NCBI GenBank assembly: GCA_903994525.1
Contig: CAJEXW010000014.1
Coordinates: 1 to 64,000, forward strand
Direction of reading: 5' to 3'
Source of the DNA: an uncultured Chlorobiaceae bacterium
GTDB lineage: Bacteria; Bacteroidota; Chlorobiia; Chlorobiales; Chlorobiaceae
DNA: 64,000 bases
Shown: positions 57,439-64,000 of the stretch, one piece after another
Layout of the letters: each line of letters starts with the position of its first letter
Numbering within the stretch: the stretch's first letter is position 1
The notes under the pieces: model-generated
Databases searched by the model: none
Told to the model about the DNA's origin: nothing
The model's input: only the letters and a program-made list of their open reading frames with translations
Made by a program: the position numbers and the translations under genes

Positions 57439-59357
57439 TCTCCTGCTTGACTGTTTATTTTTTCGGTCGAAGGTTCGCCACTGTTGCTGTTTTTGTCTTG
57501 TTGTATTTCCGGCGGGGAGTTCTGTGTGCTGTCAGTGGGTGCCACTGAAGCTCCCGCAGAGCTTAATCCTTTAGAGGCAGAGACTGGTGAGCCTCCTTTT
57601 ATATAGTGTTTTATGAGCTCACGTGCAATTGGTGCTGAAATAGCTCCTCCAAAACCAGCATTTTCAACAAGCACCGCCAGGGCAATTTTAGGATTTTCCA
57701 CAGGTGCAAAGGCTATAAACCAGGCATGGTCCTTTCCGTGCGGGTTTTGTGCAGTTCCGGTTTTTCCTGCCACACTCACACCCGGGACGCTGGCAAGTGT
57801 TCCAGTTCCTTTTTGTACTACTCCCACCATTCCATCTTTAATCAACGCAAATGTCTCTTCTGAAATTGGCAACTCTTGACTGCTATAATTGAGGGCAATG
57901 TATTTGCCCGTTCCTGTATCGCGGTATCCGTTGACGATATGAGGCTGGTAAAGCGTTCCATTATTTGCAATAGCCGCAGCATACGTCGCCAGTTGCACAG
58001 GCGTTGTGCCAAGCTCTCCCTGACCAATGGCGAGGCTGACAATATAGCCTGTTGTCCATTTTCCCTTGCCATACCTTTTATTATAGTATGCTGTTGACGG
58101 CATTAAACCCGCTCTCTCTCCAGGCAGATCAATACCTGTTTTTTCTCCAAAACCAAACATTGTGCCATACCTGGTCCAGTTTTCAAATCCAACATTGAAA
58201 ATAAGCTTGTAAAAATAGACATTGGATGAGACGGCAATAGCATTTCTCATATCGACCAGGCCGTGTCCCTTTCCCTCGTTACTGAGAAATTGCCGTTGTC
58301 CGTAGGTGAAGACCCCACTGTCAAGGATTTTTTTGTTGGGATCAATACTTTTCTCTTCAAGTGCCGCAATGGCCAGAACCATTTTATAGACGGAACCGGG
58401 AGGATAGACAGCCTGTACTGTACGGTTAAAAAGCGGTTTCTGAGGAGAGGTGACAATAGCGTTCCACCCTTTGCGATCAGTTGCCCCATTGAAAATGTTA
58501 AGATCGTAATCAGGGGAACTTGCAAGGGCCAGGACCCCTCCGTTCGAGGGGTCAAGGGCAACAACAGCGCCAGAATGGCCAGTTTTTCTCAACAACTTCT
58601 CGGCAAGCTGCTGCAGGCCCGCGTCCAGTGAGAGGTAAAGATCGTCCCCCTTGATAGAGGCTATGTCGCTTTTTCCATTATCAAATCTTCCCGCATATTT
58701 TCCACGGGGAGTAATCATTTCAAATCGCGCCCCCTTTTGTCCTTTCAGTCGCTCTTCATAATACTTTTCCAGGCCGCTGAAGCCGATTTTGTCATCCGGG
58801 GAGTAGCCTTGCTCTGCAAGCTCTTCAAGTTTTTCTTTTGAGATCATCCGCAAATAGCCGAACAGGTGAGCACCGTGAAGAGAATCGGGGTACATTCTCT
58901 TGTTGTCAGTCTCAATCAGGACACCAGGTAATTGCCAAAGGTTCTCGCTCAATCGAGCGATGACCAGTGGGCTGAGGTTTCGACTGACCGTTGCTGCAGC
59001 AAATCGGTTGAAGGCGCGTCCCTTGTTGATATTTTCAACCAGTTCACTTTCCGGTTTTTGCAGCAGCCAGGCAAGGTAAGCTGTTCTTCCTGCATGAAAC
59101 TCTGATGGAATAATCTTTACGGTATAAAGTGGTTGATTGTCTACAATTATAATACCATTCCGGTCGATCATACGCCCTCTTGGAGGTTGAACCCAGATCC
59201 TTCTTATGCTGTTGGTTGCTGAAATTGAACCAAGCTGCTGGTAATTCAGAACCTGCAGATAAAAAAGTCTTCCAAAAAGTACGCTGAAAGCTGTAATGAC
59301 AAATAGCGAGACGAAGGTCGAATTGCGCTGAAGGGTATCCATTGTTTCAGTCGGCAA
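57435..59357 (-). CDS. mrdA: Penicillin-binding protein 2 (rod-shape transpeptidase)
   Basis: PBP2 makes peptidoglycan cross-links for lateral wall growth. The 640-residue protein has one N-terminal membrane span (residues 12-32), the pedestal/dimer domain, and the transpeptidase domain with SxxK in YPPGSVYKMVLA, SxN in AVSSNVYFYKL, and KTG in VAGKTGTAQNPHG. The last about 60 residues are Ser/Pro/Gln-rich and extracytoplasmic. It follows mreD with an 11-base overlap, giving mreC-mreD-mrdA. Confidence 0.95.
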   Translation of the reverse strand: MPTETMDTLQRNSTFVSLFVITAFSVLFGRLFYLQVLNYQQLGSISATNSIRRIWVQPPRGRMIDRNGIIIVDNQPLYTVKIIPSEFHAGRTAYLAWLLQKPESELVENINKGRAFNRFAAATVSRNLSPLVIARLSENLWQLPGVLIETDNKRMYPDSLHGAHLFGYLRMISKEKLEELAEQGYSPDDKIGFSGLEKYYEERLKGQKGARFEMITPRGKYAGRFDNGKSDIASIKGDDLYLSLDAGLQQLAEKLLRKTGHSGAVVALDPSNGGVLALASSPDYDLNIFNGATDRKGWNAIVTSPQKPLFNRTVQAVYPPGSVYKMVLAIAALEEKSIDPNKKILDSGVFTYGQRQFLSNEGKGHGLVDMRNAIAVSSNVYFYKLIFNVGFENWTRYGTMFGFGEKTGIDLPGERAGLMPSTAYYNKRYGKGKWTTGYIVSLAIGQGELGTTPVQLATYAAAIANNGTLYQPHIVNGYRDTGTGKYIALNYSSQELPISEETFALIKDGMVGVVQKGTGTLASVPGVSVAGKTGTAQNPHGKDHAWFIAFAPVENPKIALAVLVENAGFGGAISAPIARELIKHYIKGGSPVSASKGLSSAGASVAPTDSTQNSPPEIQQDKNSNSGEPSTEKINSQAGE

Positions 59358-59838
59358 ATGATTTTCTCAAAAAGAGCCAGTTCGCAATGCCCGCAAGGAG
59401 GAGTGATAACAGTGATTCAAGAAGGCCAAGGGTAACTATTCTGTAGGCAGGGGGCAGGCCGAGAGGATTGTCTCCGAAAGCCATGACCGCATTGGCCGCA
59501 AACCCGACGATCATAACGGCACCATAGAAACGTCGTATTTTCTGTTTTACCGTTGCATGACTGTCATCAGGGGAGTGAAAATAACCTGCCAAAAATCCTC
59601 CAACTGTTTTGGCCAGCATATTCAAACCCAGGTTTCCTGAGATGACTCCGACAATTATTCCGGCAGCAAAACCAAAACTGGTGCTGTTTTTCTGACCTCT
59701 TGTTACGGCAATAAAAGCAAGAAACACTGAAAGTGCATCAGGAAAAACCTCAAGGAGCATCAGGCGCGACAAGCCAAACTCCTGCACCAGTGCGATGATG
59801 CAGAGCATAAAGATAAGGAAGGGGAGTTTTCTTGTCAC
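59347..59838 (-). CDS. mreD: Rod-shape membrane protein MreD
   Basis: A 163-residue very hydrophobic protein with about five membrane segments. Weak sequence marks (LEVFPDALSVFLAFIAVTRGQKNSTSFGFAAGIIVGVISGNLGLNML) fit MreD, and its position between mreC and mrdA makes the assignment firm. It links MreC and PBP2 in the elongation complex. Confidence 0.88.
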   Translation of the reverse strand: MTRKLPFLIFMLCIIALVQEFGLSRLMLLEVFPDALSVFLAFIAVTRGQKNSTSFGFAAGIIVGVISGNLGLNMLAKTVGGFLAGYFHSPDDSHATVKQKIRRFYGAVMIVGFAANAVMAFGDNPLGLPPAYRIVTLGLLESLLSLLLAGIANWLFLRKSFAD

Positions 59839-59857
59839 AATACTTCAGTGTCTGAAA

Positions 59858-60700
59858 TTATGGGATCTGTTCGATAAGGGTACTGTCGCTCATAATAGCC
59901 ACTTTTTCCGGTTCAATTTTCAGCGGAGCGATCAGTACTTGGGTGAGTGATGAAAAATCAACGCCAAGCCGCACATCAATGGAGTAAAAAAGCTTGTCAG
60001 GTTTAATCCGAACTATTCTTCCAACAGGAATGCCCCGTATTGAAAAAGTGCTGAAATCCGAGGTTACTATCCGCTCATGAAGCTTGATATGGCTACTCAG
60101 CGGAATGTGTTCAACCTGGGCAAGAGATTCCGAACCGCCATTCCAACTGAGGATACCCATGCTGTTTGAAGAGTCAGAAACGACACTGACCTTAAAGTCA
60201 GTATGAATCAGAGGCATGACTTTTGCATAGTGTTCGGAGACTGCCGTCACTCTTCCAACCAGACCCTCTGGCACAAGCACAGTCATATCTTTTTTTATGC
60301 CATTTTTCCACCCTGCATTGATGACCAGCATATTTTCCCGTTCGCTGAACTTGCGGTCAACAACCCTTGCCATGGTAAACCCCGATGCGTTGAATGTTGA
60401 GTCGGTGAGAATTTTATGACGGTTCCGTTCATCGCCAACCAAAGTCTCAATATTTATCACTTTACTGAGCATGTCCCGGTTTACGCGCATTAAGCGTTCG
60501 TTCTCCTTATGAACATTGAGCAACCGGGTAAGGTTTACCAGTTTTTCATTAATTGCTGCGCTGAATTCAACGCCGCTGGTACGTAGTTTTAAGAAAGTAT
60601 TATCGTTCTGCAGTTTTATGAAGAGAAGCGATACGCTGCAATAGAGTAAAAAAAGCAGCAAAGCATTGTATTTGAAAAACAGGGTAAATAACTTCCGCAC
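59858..60700 (-). CDS. mreC: Rod-shape protein MreC
   Basis: A 280-residue periplasmic protein with one N-terminal membrane span (residues 9-28), a coiled coil (about 40-90, with LVNLTRLLNVHKENERLMRVNRDML), and the two beta-barrel domains seen in MreC: VINAGWKNGIKKDMTVLVPEGLVGRVTAV, then GILSWNG and HERIVTSDFSTFSIRGIPVGRIVRI. It starts the mreC-mreD-mrdA-oxidase-smpB run on the minus strand, and its 5' end faces the 800-base gap. Confidence 0.92.
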   Translation of the reverse strand: MRKLFTLFFKYNALLLFLLYCSVSLLFIKLQNDNTFLKLRTSGVEFSAAINEKLVNLTRLLNVHKENERLMRVNRDMLSKVINIETLVGDERNRHKILTDSTFNASGFTMARVVDRKFSERENMLVINAGWKNGIKKDMTVLVPEGLVGRVTAVSEHYAKVMPLIHTDFKVSVVSDSSNSMGILSWNGGSESLAQVEHIPLSSHIKLHERIVTSDFSTFSIRGIPVGRIVRIKPDKLFYSIDVRLGVDFSSLTQVLIAPLKIEPEKVAIMSDSTLIEQIP

Positions 60701-61501
60701 GGTTCATATTCCGTTTTTTATATTACATTTTCGTCATTCAGCGCGGGGAATTTCACTCAACAGGTCAAGCGAAAATGTCAATGGCTCTTGGTCTCAATAT
60801 AACAGATAAATACAGGCGTTGAAAACAATTGGTAATTCCTGAGAAGACAAGTAAGATTATTCTTCGTATTTATTACCTTTTCAGTGTTTTACTTTTTTTT
60901 ATCCTTCTTCCTGTCGCTCTGGTTTTTAGCTTTTTGTTCCGCTGTTGTTCCGTGAAGGGAGTGATGGTGTTTGCCAATAATTACGACCAGTTTTGGGATG
61001 ATTGATGCCAATGAATTTTTCATGGATTGGTAGCGTATGGCGATAGAGTGGTTCGGCTTCCTCATAGTAACCTTACTAATTTCCCAGGCAAATTATTACG
61101 AGCCCCTGTCTGGCACCTCAATATTGAGCTCCTTAAGGATTTCCTCTTTGCGCGTTAGTCACCTGAAAGTAGGATAAAGCGCACACTATTTGCAGGGCAC
61201 TCCAAGATATTCCAAAAACAGCCATGTTCGAGATTTGTACAACAACATTGTCGTAAAATTCTGCGACTTATCAACATTGATGCGCGAAAACTTTGAGCGA
61301 GGATGGCTCAGGAGGTGTGAGCCAGCAGACGAGGAGCTGGATGCTGGTAAAGGTGTGCTTGGTGATATTTTGTCGGAAAAAATGAAAGGGTGGTAATTAA
61401 GGTTAGTTTCTTTATTTTGTCGGAAAAGCCAAGTTGTAGTGTGGAATTTTTTGCCCTTCTAAAACTTTGAATTAGTATCCTGATAAAGGATATGTTGATC
61501 T
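60701..61501. other. 800-base stretch without a convincing gene
   Basis: Both flanking genes point outward, so this holds the promoters for the shape operon and for pssA. One frame of 68 codons (61190-61396, ATG, MQGTPRYSKN start) is the longest and has a protein-like acidic/basic C-terminus (FERGWLRRCEPADEELD), but I recognise no family. The stretch 60990-61180 contains broken frames with stops that could be a decayed gene. No tRNA, riboswitch or repeat array is evident. Confidence 0.45.
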
Positions 61502-62305
61502 ATGGATGACCAAGGACAACAAAAATCTCAGAAGCGGTACCCTCCGTTTTTGAAAAACAGCTCAGGAGAGCGATCGTTGCGCTTTCCTGCTGTGTCGCGT
61601 TCGTTCGTCCCTTCGGTGTTTACTGTTATGAACATGGTGTCTGGTTATATCTCCATCGTTATGTCAGGCGAAGGTAGTTTTGTGGCGGCATGCTGGTTTA
61701 TTATTCTTGCATCGTTTTTTGACACCATCGATGGTTTTGTCGCGAGGGTCACCAACGGCACCTCTGATTTCGGTTTTGAACTCGATTCTCTCTCGGATCT
61801 TGTCTCTTTTGGAGCTGCACCGGCTTATCTTGTTTATAAATTTGGTCTTGAAGGGCTTCCGGGGATGACTGGCATTTGTGTCAGTTCACTGCTGATGATC
61901 GGGAGCGGACTCCGGCTTGCCCGGTTCAATATCAGTATGATTGGCTATGAAAAAGATTCGTTTTCCGGTCTTCCAACTCCGGCACAGGCATTGACCATTG
62001 TCGGTTTTGTGCTTTGGATGAGTGGCGACCCGGTTTTTCCTGTCGCCTCAATGCGGATGGTGCTTGCGGGACTCTCAATTGCGTTGTCGCTTCTCATGAT
62101 CAGCAAAGTCAATTATGATACGCTTCCCAAGCCAACGCGTGACACTTTCAAACGCCAGCCGATACAGATGTCGCTCTATATTATAGCCATGTTCTGTGTG
62201 CTGCTCTTTCATTCAAAGGCTTTTTTTCTTGCCATGTTATTGTATATTCTGGTCGGTATTGTGAGGTCAATCACTCTGCTTTTCCGTGGTCAGTGGCAGA
62301 CCTGA
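61502..62305 (+). CDS. pssA: CDP-diacylglycerol-serine O-phosphatidyltransferase
   Basis: PssA makes phosphatidylserine, the precursor of phosphatidylethanolamine. The 267-residue membrane protein has the CDP-alcohol phosphatidyltransferase motif D-G-x2-A-R-x8-G-x3-D-x3-D in FDTIDGFVARVTNGTSDFGF then ELDSLSDLVSF, near residues 76-104. Six or so membrane segments follow, ending with an internal basic loop RDTFKRQ. The stop lies 28 bases before purS, so a shared transcript is likely. Confidence 0.93.
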   Translation: MDDQGQQKSQKRYPPFLKNSSGERSLRFPAVSRSFVPSVFTVMNMVSGYISIVMSGEGSFVAACWFIILASFFDTIDGFVARVTNGTSDFGFELDSLSDLVSFGAAPAYLVYKFGLEGLPGMTGICVSSLLMIGSGLRLARFNISMIGYEKDSFSGLPTPAQALTIVGFVLWMSGDPVFPVASMRMVLAGLSIALSLLMISKVNYDTLPKPTRDTFKRQPIQMSLYIIAMFCVLLFHSKAFFLAMLLYILVGIVRSITLLFRGQWQT

Positions 62306-62333
62306 TTTTTTTGTTCATCCATCACTTGTGATC

Positions 62334-62588
62334 ATGCCATATATCGCAAAAATCAAGGTTACTCTTCGCCAGTCAATTCTTGACGTTCAGGGCAAAGCGG
62401 TCGATCATGCCCTCAAAAATCTCGGTTATCGAACGGTCGAGTCTGCCAGAATAGGCAAATATATCGAGGTGACCATTCATGAAACAGAGCTTGCTGAAGC
62501 TGAGCGCATTGGCAACGAGATCTCCCGGAAGTTGTTATCGAATCCGGTTATGGAGAACTATTCTCTTGAATTGGTTCATATTCAATAA
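62334..62588 (+). CDS. purS: FGAM synthetase subunit PurS
   Basis: PurS is the small structural subunit of the three-part FGAM synthase (PurLQS). The 84-residue protein starts at MPYIAKIKVTLRQSILD and has GKAVDHALKNLGYRTVESARIGKYIEV, the normal family pattern. An in-frame upstream start would overlap pssA and is not needed. It precedes purQ by 76 bases. The purL gene is not in the window. Confidence 0.93.
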   Translation: MPYIAKIKVTLRQSILDVQGKAVDHALKNLGYRTVESARIGKYIEVTIHETELAEAERIGNEISRKLLSNPVMENYSLELVHIQ

Positions 62589-62664
62589 CTGAGCGCTACC
62601 GATAGTTTTCCCCGTTGGGGGCCTTGTTCACGAATTGCTTGCGAGAATTTAAAGAAGTGACGTT

Positions 62665-63369
62665 ATGTCTGATATGTCCGTAGGGGTTGTTGTCTTTCCT
62701 GGGTCAAACTGTGATCATGATACTGAACATGCTGTTGCCTCATTTCCTGGCATCAAGTCGGTGATGCTTTGGCATAATGACCACGATCTCCAGGACGCAA
62801 AGGCAATAATCCTGCCTGGCGGTTTTTCTTATGGAGACTATCTGCGTGCGGGCTCTATCGCCCGTTTTTCTCCCATCATGAAAGAGGTTATCGAATTTGC
62901 ACGCAAAGGCTTTCCGGTTCTTGGCATCTGTAACGGCTTTCAGGTGCTGCTTGAGAGCGGGCTCCTTGAGGGTGCTCTTTCGAGGAATCGCGATAAAAAA
63001 TTTCTCTGCAGTCAGACCCATATCAGGGCGGTCAATGGCTCAACCATCTTTACCAGTCTCTACCCTGAAGATGAGGTGCTCAGTATACCCATTGCCCATG
63101 GCCAAGGCAACTACTTTGCGCCTCCTGAAGTGATTGAAAGTCTTGAGGAGCATCAGCAGATTGTTTTCAAATATACAGATGCTGGCGGAAAGATAACTGA
63201 CGAAGCCAATCCAAATGGATCGCTGAACAATATCGCAGGAATTGTCAACCGGCAAGGGAATGTACTTGGGTTGATGCCCCACCCGGAGAGGGCGAGCGAA
63301 AAGCTTCTTGGCTCCCTGGATGGGAGAGGACTTTTCGAGTCGCTCTTTCTGCATATCGCTGAGGTATAG
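62665..63369 (+). CDS. purQ: FGAM synthetase glutaminase subunit PurQ
   Basis: PurQ supplies ammonia from glutamine to PurL in the fourth step of purine synthesis. The 234-residue class I amidotransferase has [29 protein letters not shown], the nucleophile in [15 protein letters not shown] (Cys89), and the His-Glu pair in LMPHPERAS. Full length and complete triad. The purS-purQ order matches other organisms with small PurL. Confidence 0.96.
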   Translation: MSDMSVGVVVFPGSNCDHDTEHAVASFPGIKSVMLWHNDHDLQDAKAIILPGGFSYGDYLRAGSIARFSPIMKEVIEFARKGFPVLGICNGFQVLLESGLLEGALSRNRDKKFLCSQTHIRAVNGSTIFTSLYPEDEVLSIPIAHGQGNYFAPPEVIESLEEHQQIVFKYTDAGGKITDEANPNGSLNNIAGIVNRQGNVLGLMPHPERASEKLLGSLDGRGLFESLFLHIAEV

Positions 63370-63373
63370 GAAG

Positions 63374-64000
63374 TTGTCGGTCGCAAAGCAGAAATACAAG
63401 GTTTTTTCGTGGCTGCTCTTTGATTTTGCCAACACCTCTTTCAGCGTGATGATGGTCACGTTTGCTTTTCCTCTCTATTTTAAAAATGTTATCTGCGCTG
63501 GTGATACTTCGGGTGATGCCTTGTGGGGCTTCAGCGTCAGTCTTTCCATGCTGCTTGTTGCGCTGGTGTCGCCTGTTCTTGGCGCTGCTGCCGACTACTC
63601 CGGTAAACGAAAGCGCTTTCTCCTCTTTTTTACCCTTATCTCAATTGTGGCTACAGCTCTCCTCTCCTTTTCCGGCCCCGGTATGGCCGTGATGGCAGCA
63701 CTGCTTTTCGTTCTGGCAAATATGGGTTTTGAGGGCGGACTGGTCTTTTATGATGCCTATCTCAAGGAACTTGCTTCAGATAAAAGTGTTGGCAGGGTAT
63801 CCGGATATGGTTTTGCCATGGGCTATCTGGGCGCACTCTCTATTCTGCTGCTGGTAAAACCGCTTCTGAGCAAGGGGATTGTGCTCTCCAATGCGGCAAA
63901 TGTGCAGATGAGTTTTTTGGTGGCAGCCATATTTTTTGCCCTTTTTGCCGCCCCCCTTTTTCTTGTGTTGCGTGATGTCAAGAGAGAGAGCAGGCCGGCA
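63374..64000 (+). CDS. MFS transporter, UMF1-like (cut by window end)
   Basis: An open frame of 209 codons still open at the window end. A TTG start four bases after the purQ stop is the best candidate; no ATG is available in the early codons. The N-terminal [34 protein letters not shown] matches the opening of UMF1/Atg22-type permeases (SW-x-LYDFANS pattern), followed by further hydrophobic segments near 55-75, 85-105, 125-145 and 160-185. Substrate unknown. The same reading frame continues beyond the window. Confidence 0.8.
   Translation, partial: MSVAKQKYKVFSWLLFDFANTSFSVMMVTFAFPLYFKNVICAGDTSGDALWGFSVSLSMLLVALVSPVLGAAADYSGKRKRFLLFFTLISIVATALLSFSGPGMAVMAALLFVLANMGFEGGLVFYDAYLKELASDKSVGRVSGYGFAMGYLGALSILLLVKPLLSKGIVLSNAANVQMSFLVAAIFFALFAAPLFLVLRDVKRESRPA

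Noticed and set aside
1..64000. CRISPR array
   Set aside because: I saw no regularly spaced direct repeats of 25-40 bases with unique spacers; the only tandem repeats are protein-coding (17969-19021 and 47168-47270).

Overview
The window comes from a green sulfur bacterium (family Chlorobiaceae). The strongest evidence is a bchF-bchC-bchX operon for bacteriochlorophyll a synthesis, an aconitase B suited to the reductive TCA cycle, a sepiapterin reductase very like the one known from Chlorobaculum, a BshA-type glycosyltransferase (N-methyl-bacillithiol pathway), and two pyruvoyl-dependent arginine decarboxylases. Genes are densely packed, many pairs overlap by 4 bases, and Shine-Dalgarno signals are often weak or absent. 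I cannot name the species from sequence alone.

Layout. 1-6.0 kb is an accessory, defence-like stretch: an HNH endonuclease, a conserved small unknown protein, a PmeII-like restriction endonuclease with no methyltransferase in view, a DUF4143 ATPase, and a RecF/COG3950-like ATPase followed by what looks like a broken partner gene. 6.0-8.6 kb holds bchFCX (minus strand). 8.7-17 kb, all minus strand, holds an oligopeptide-type binding lipoprotein and then a phosphate block: pstS, porin, metallophosphoesterase, polyphosphate kinase, phoU. 17.3-19.9 kb has arginine decarboxylase copy 1, a 15-repeat cysteine-laddered leucine-rich protein and an unknown membrane-anchored protein. 19.9-27.3 kb has a NitT/TauT-type ABC transporter, a divergent OmpR/PhoB-type response regulator, a DUF2127 protein, an ECF sigma factor, a candidate membrane partner and a DUF3570 beta-barrel protein. 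27.3-36.9 kb holds waaA, a DEAD-box helicase with a terminator in its leader, DUF2721, a tyrosine recombinase, rsmB, a SAM-I riboswitch with metX, serS and a YqeY protein.

37-41.6 kb joins a pterin pair (sepiapterin reductase and a PTPS/QueD-like protein) around radC, then bshA and mreB. 41.8-47 kb holds hisD-queA and acnB. 47-48 kb holds an Ala/Pro-repeat lipoprotein and four tRNAs (Gln, Arg, Glu, Ile-CAT). 48-64 kb holds murA, an EnvC-like murein hydrolase activator, nadE and nadB, arginine decarboxylase copy 2, tyrS, smpB, an FAD-linked oxidase, the mrdA-mreD-mreC shape operon, an 800-base stretch with no convincing gene, pssA, purS, purQ, and an MFS permease cut by the window end.

The observations I rate most worth following are: (i) TTAACA-like hexamers phased every 11 bp upstream of the porin, phoU, arginine decarboxylase 1 and the ABC transporter/response regulator divergon, which look like Pho boxes; (ii) a sigma-region-4-like helix-turn-helix tail on BchX; (iii) the RecF-like ATPase with a truncated partner; (iv) the two arginine decarboxylase paralogues, of which only one has the putative Pho box; (v) the cysteine-ladder repeat protein. 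All functional calls rest on motif recognition by eye; no database search was run.
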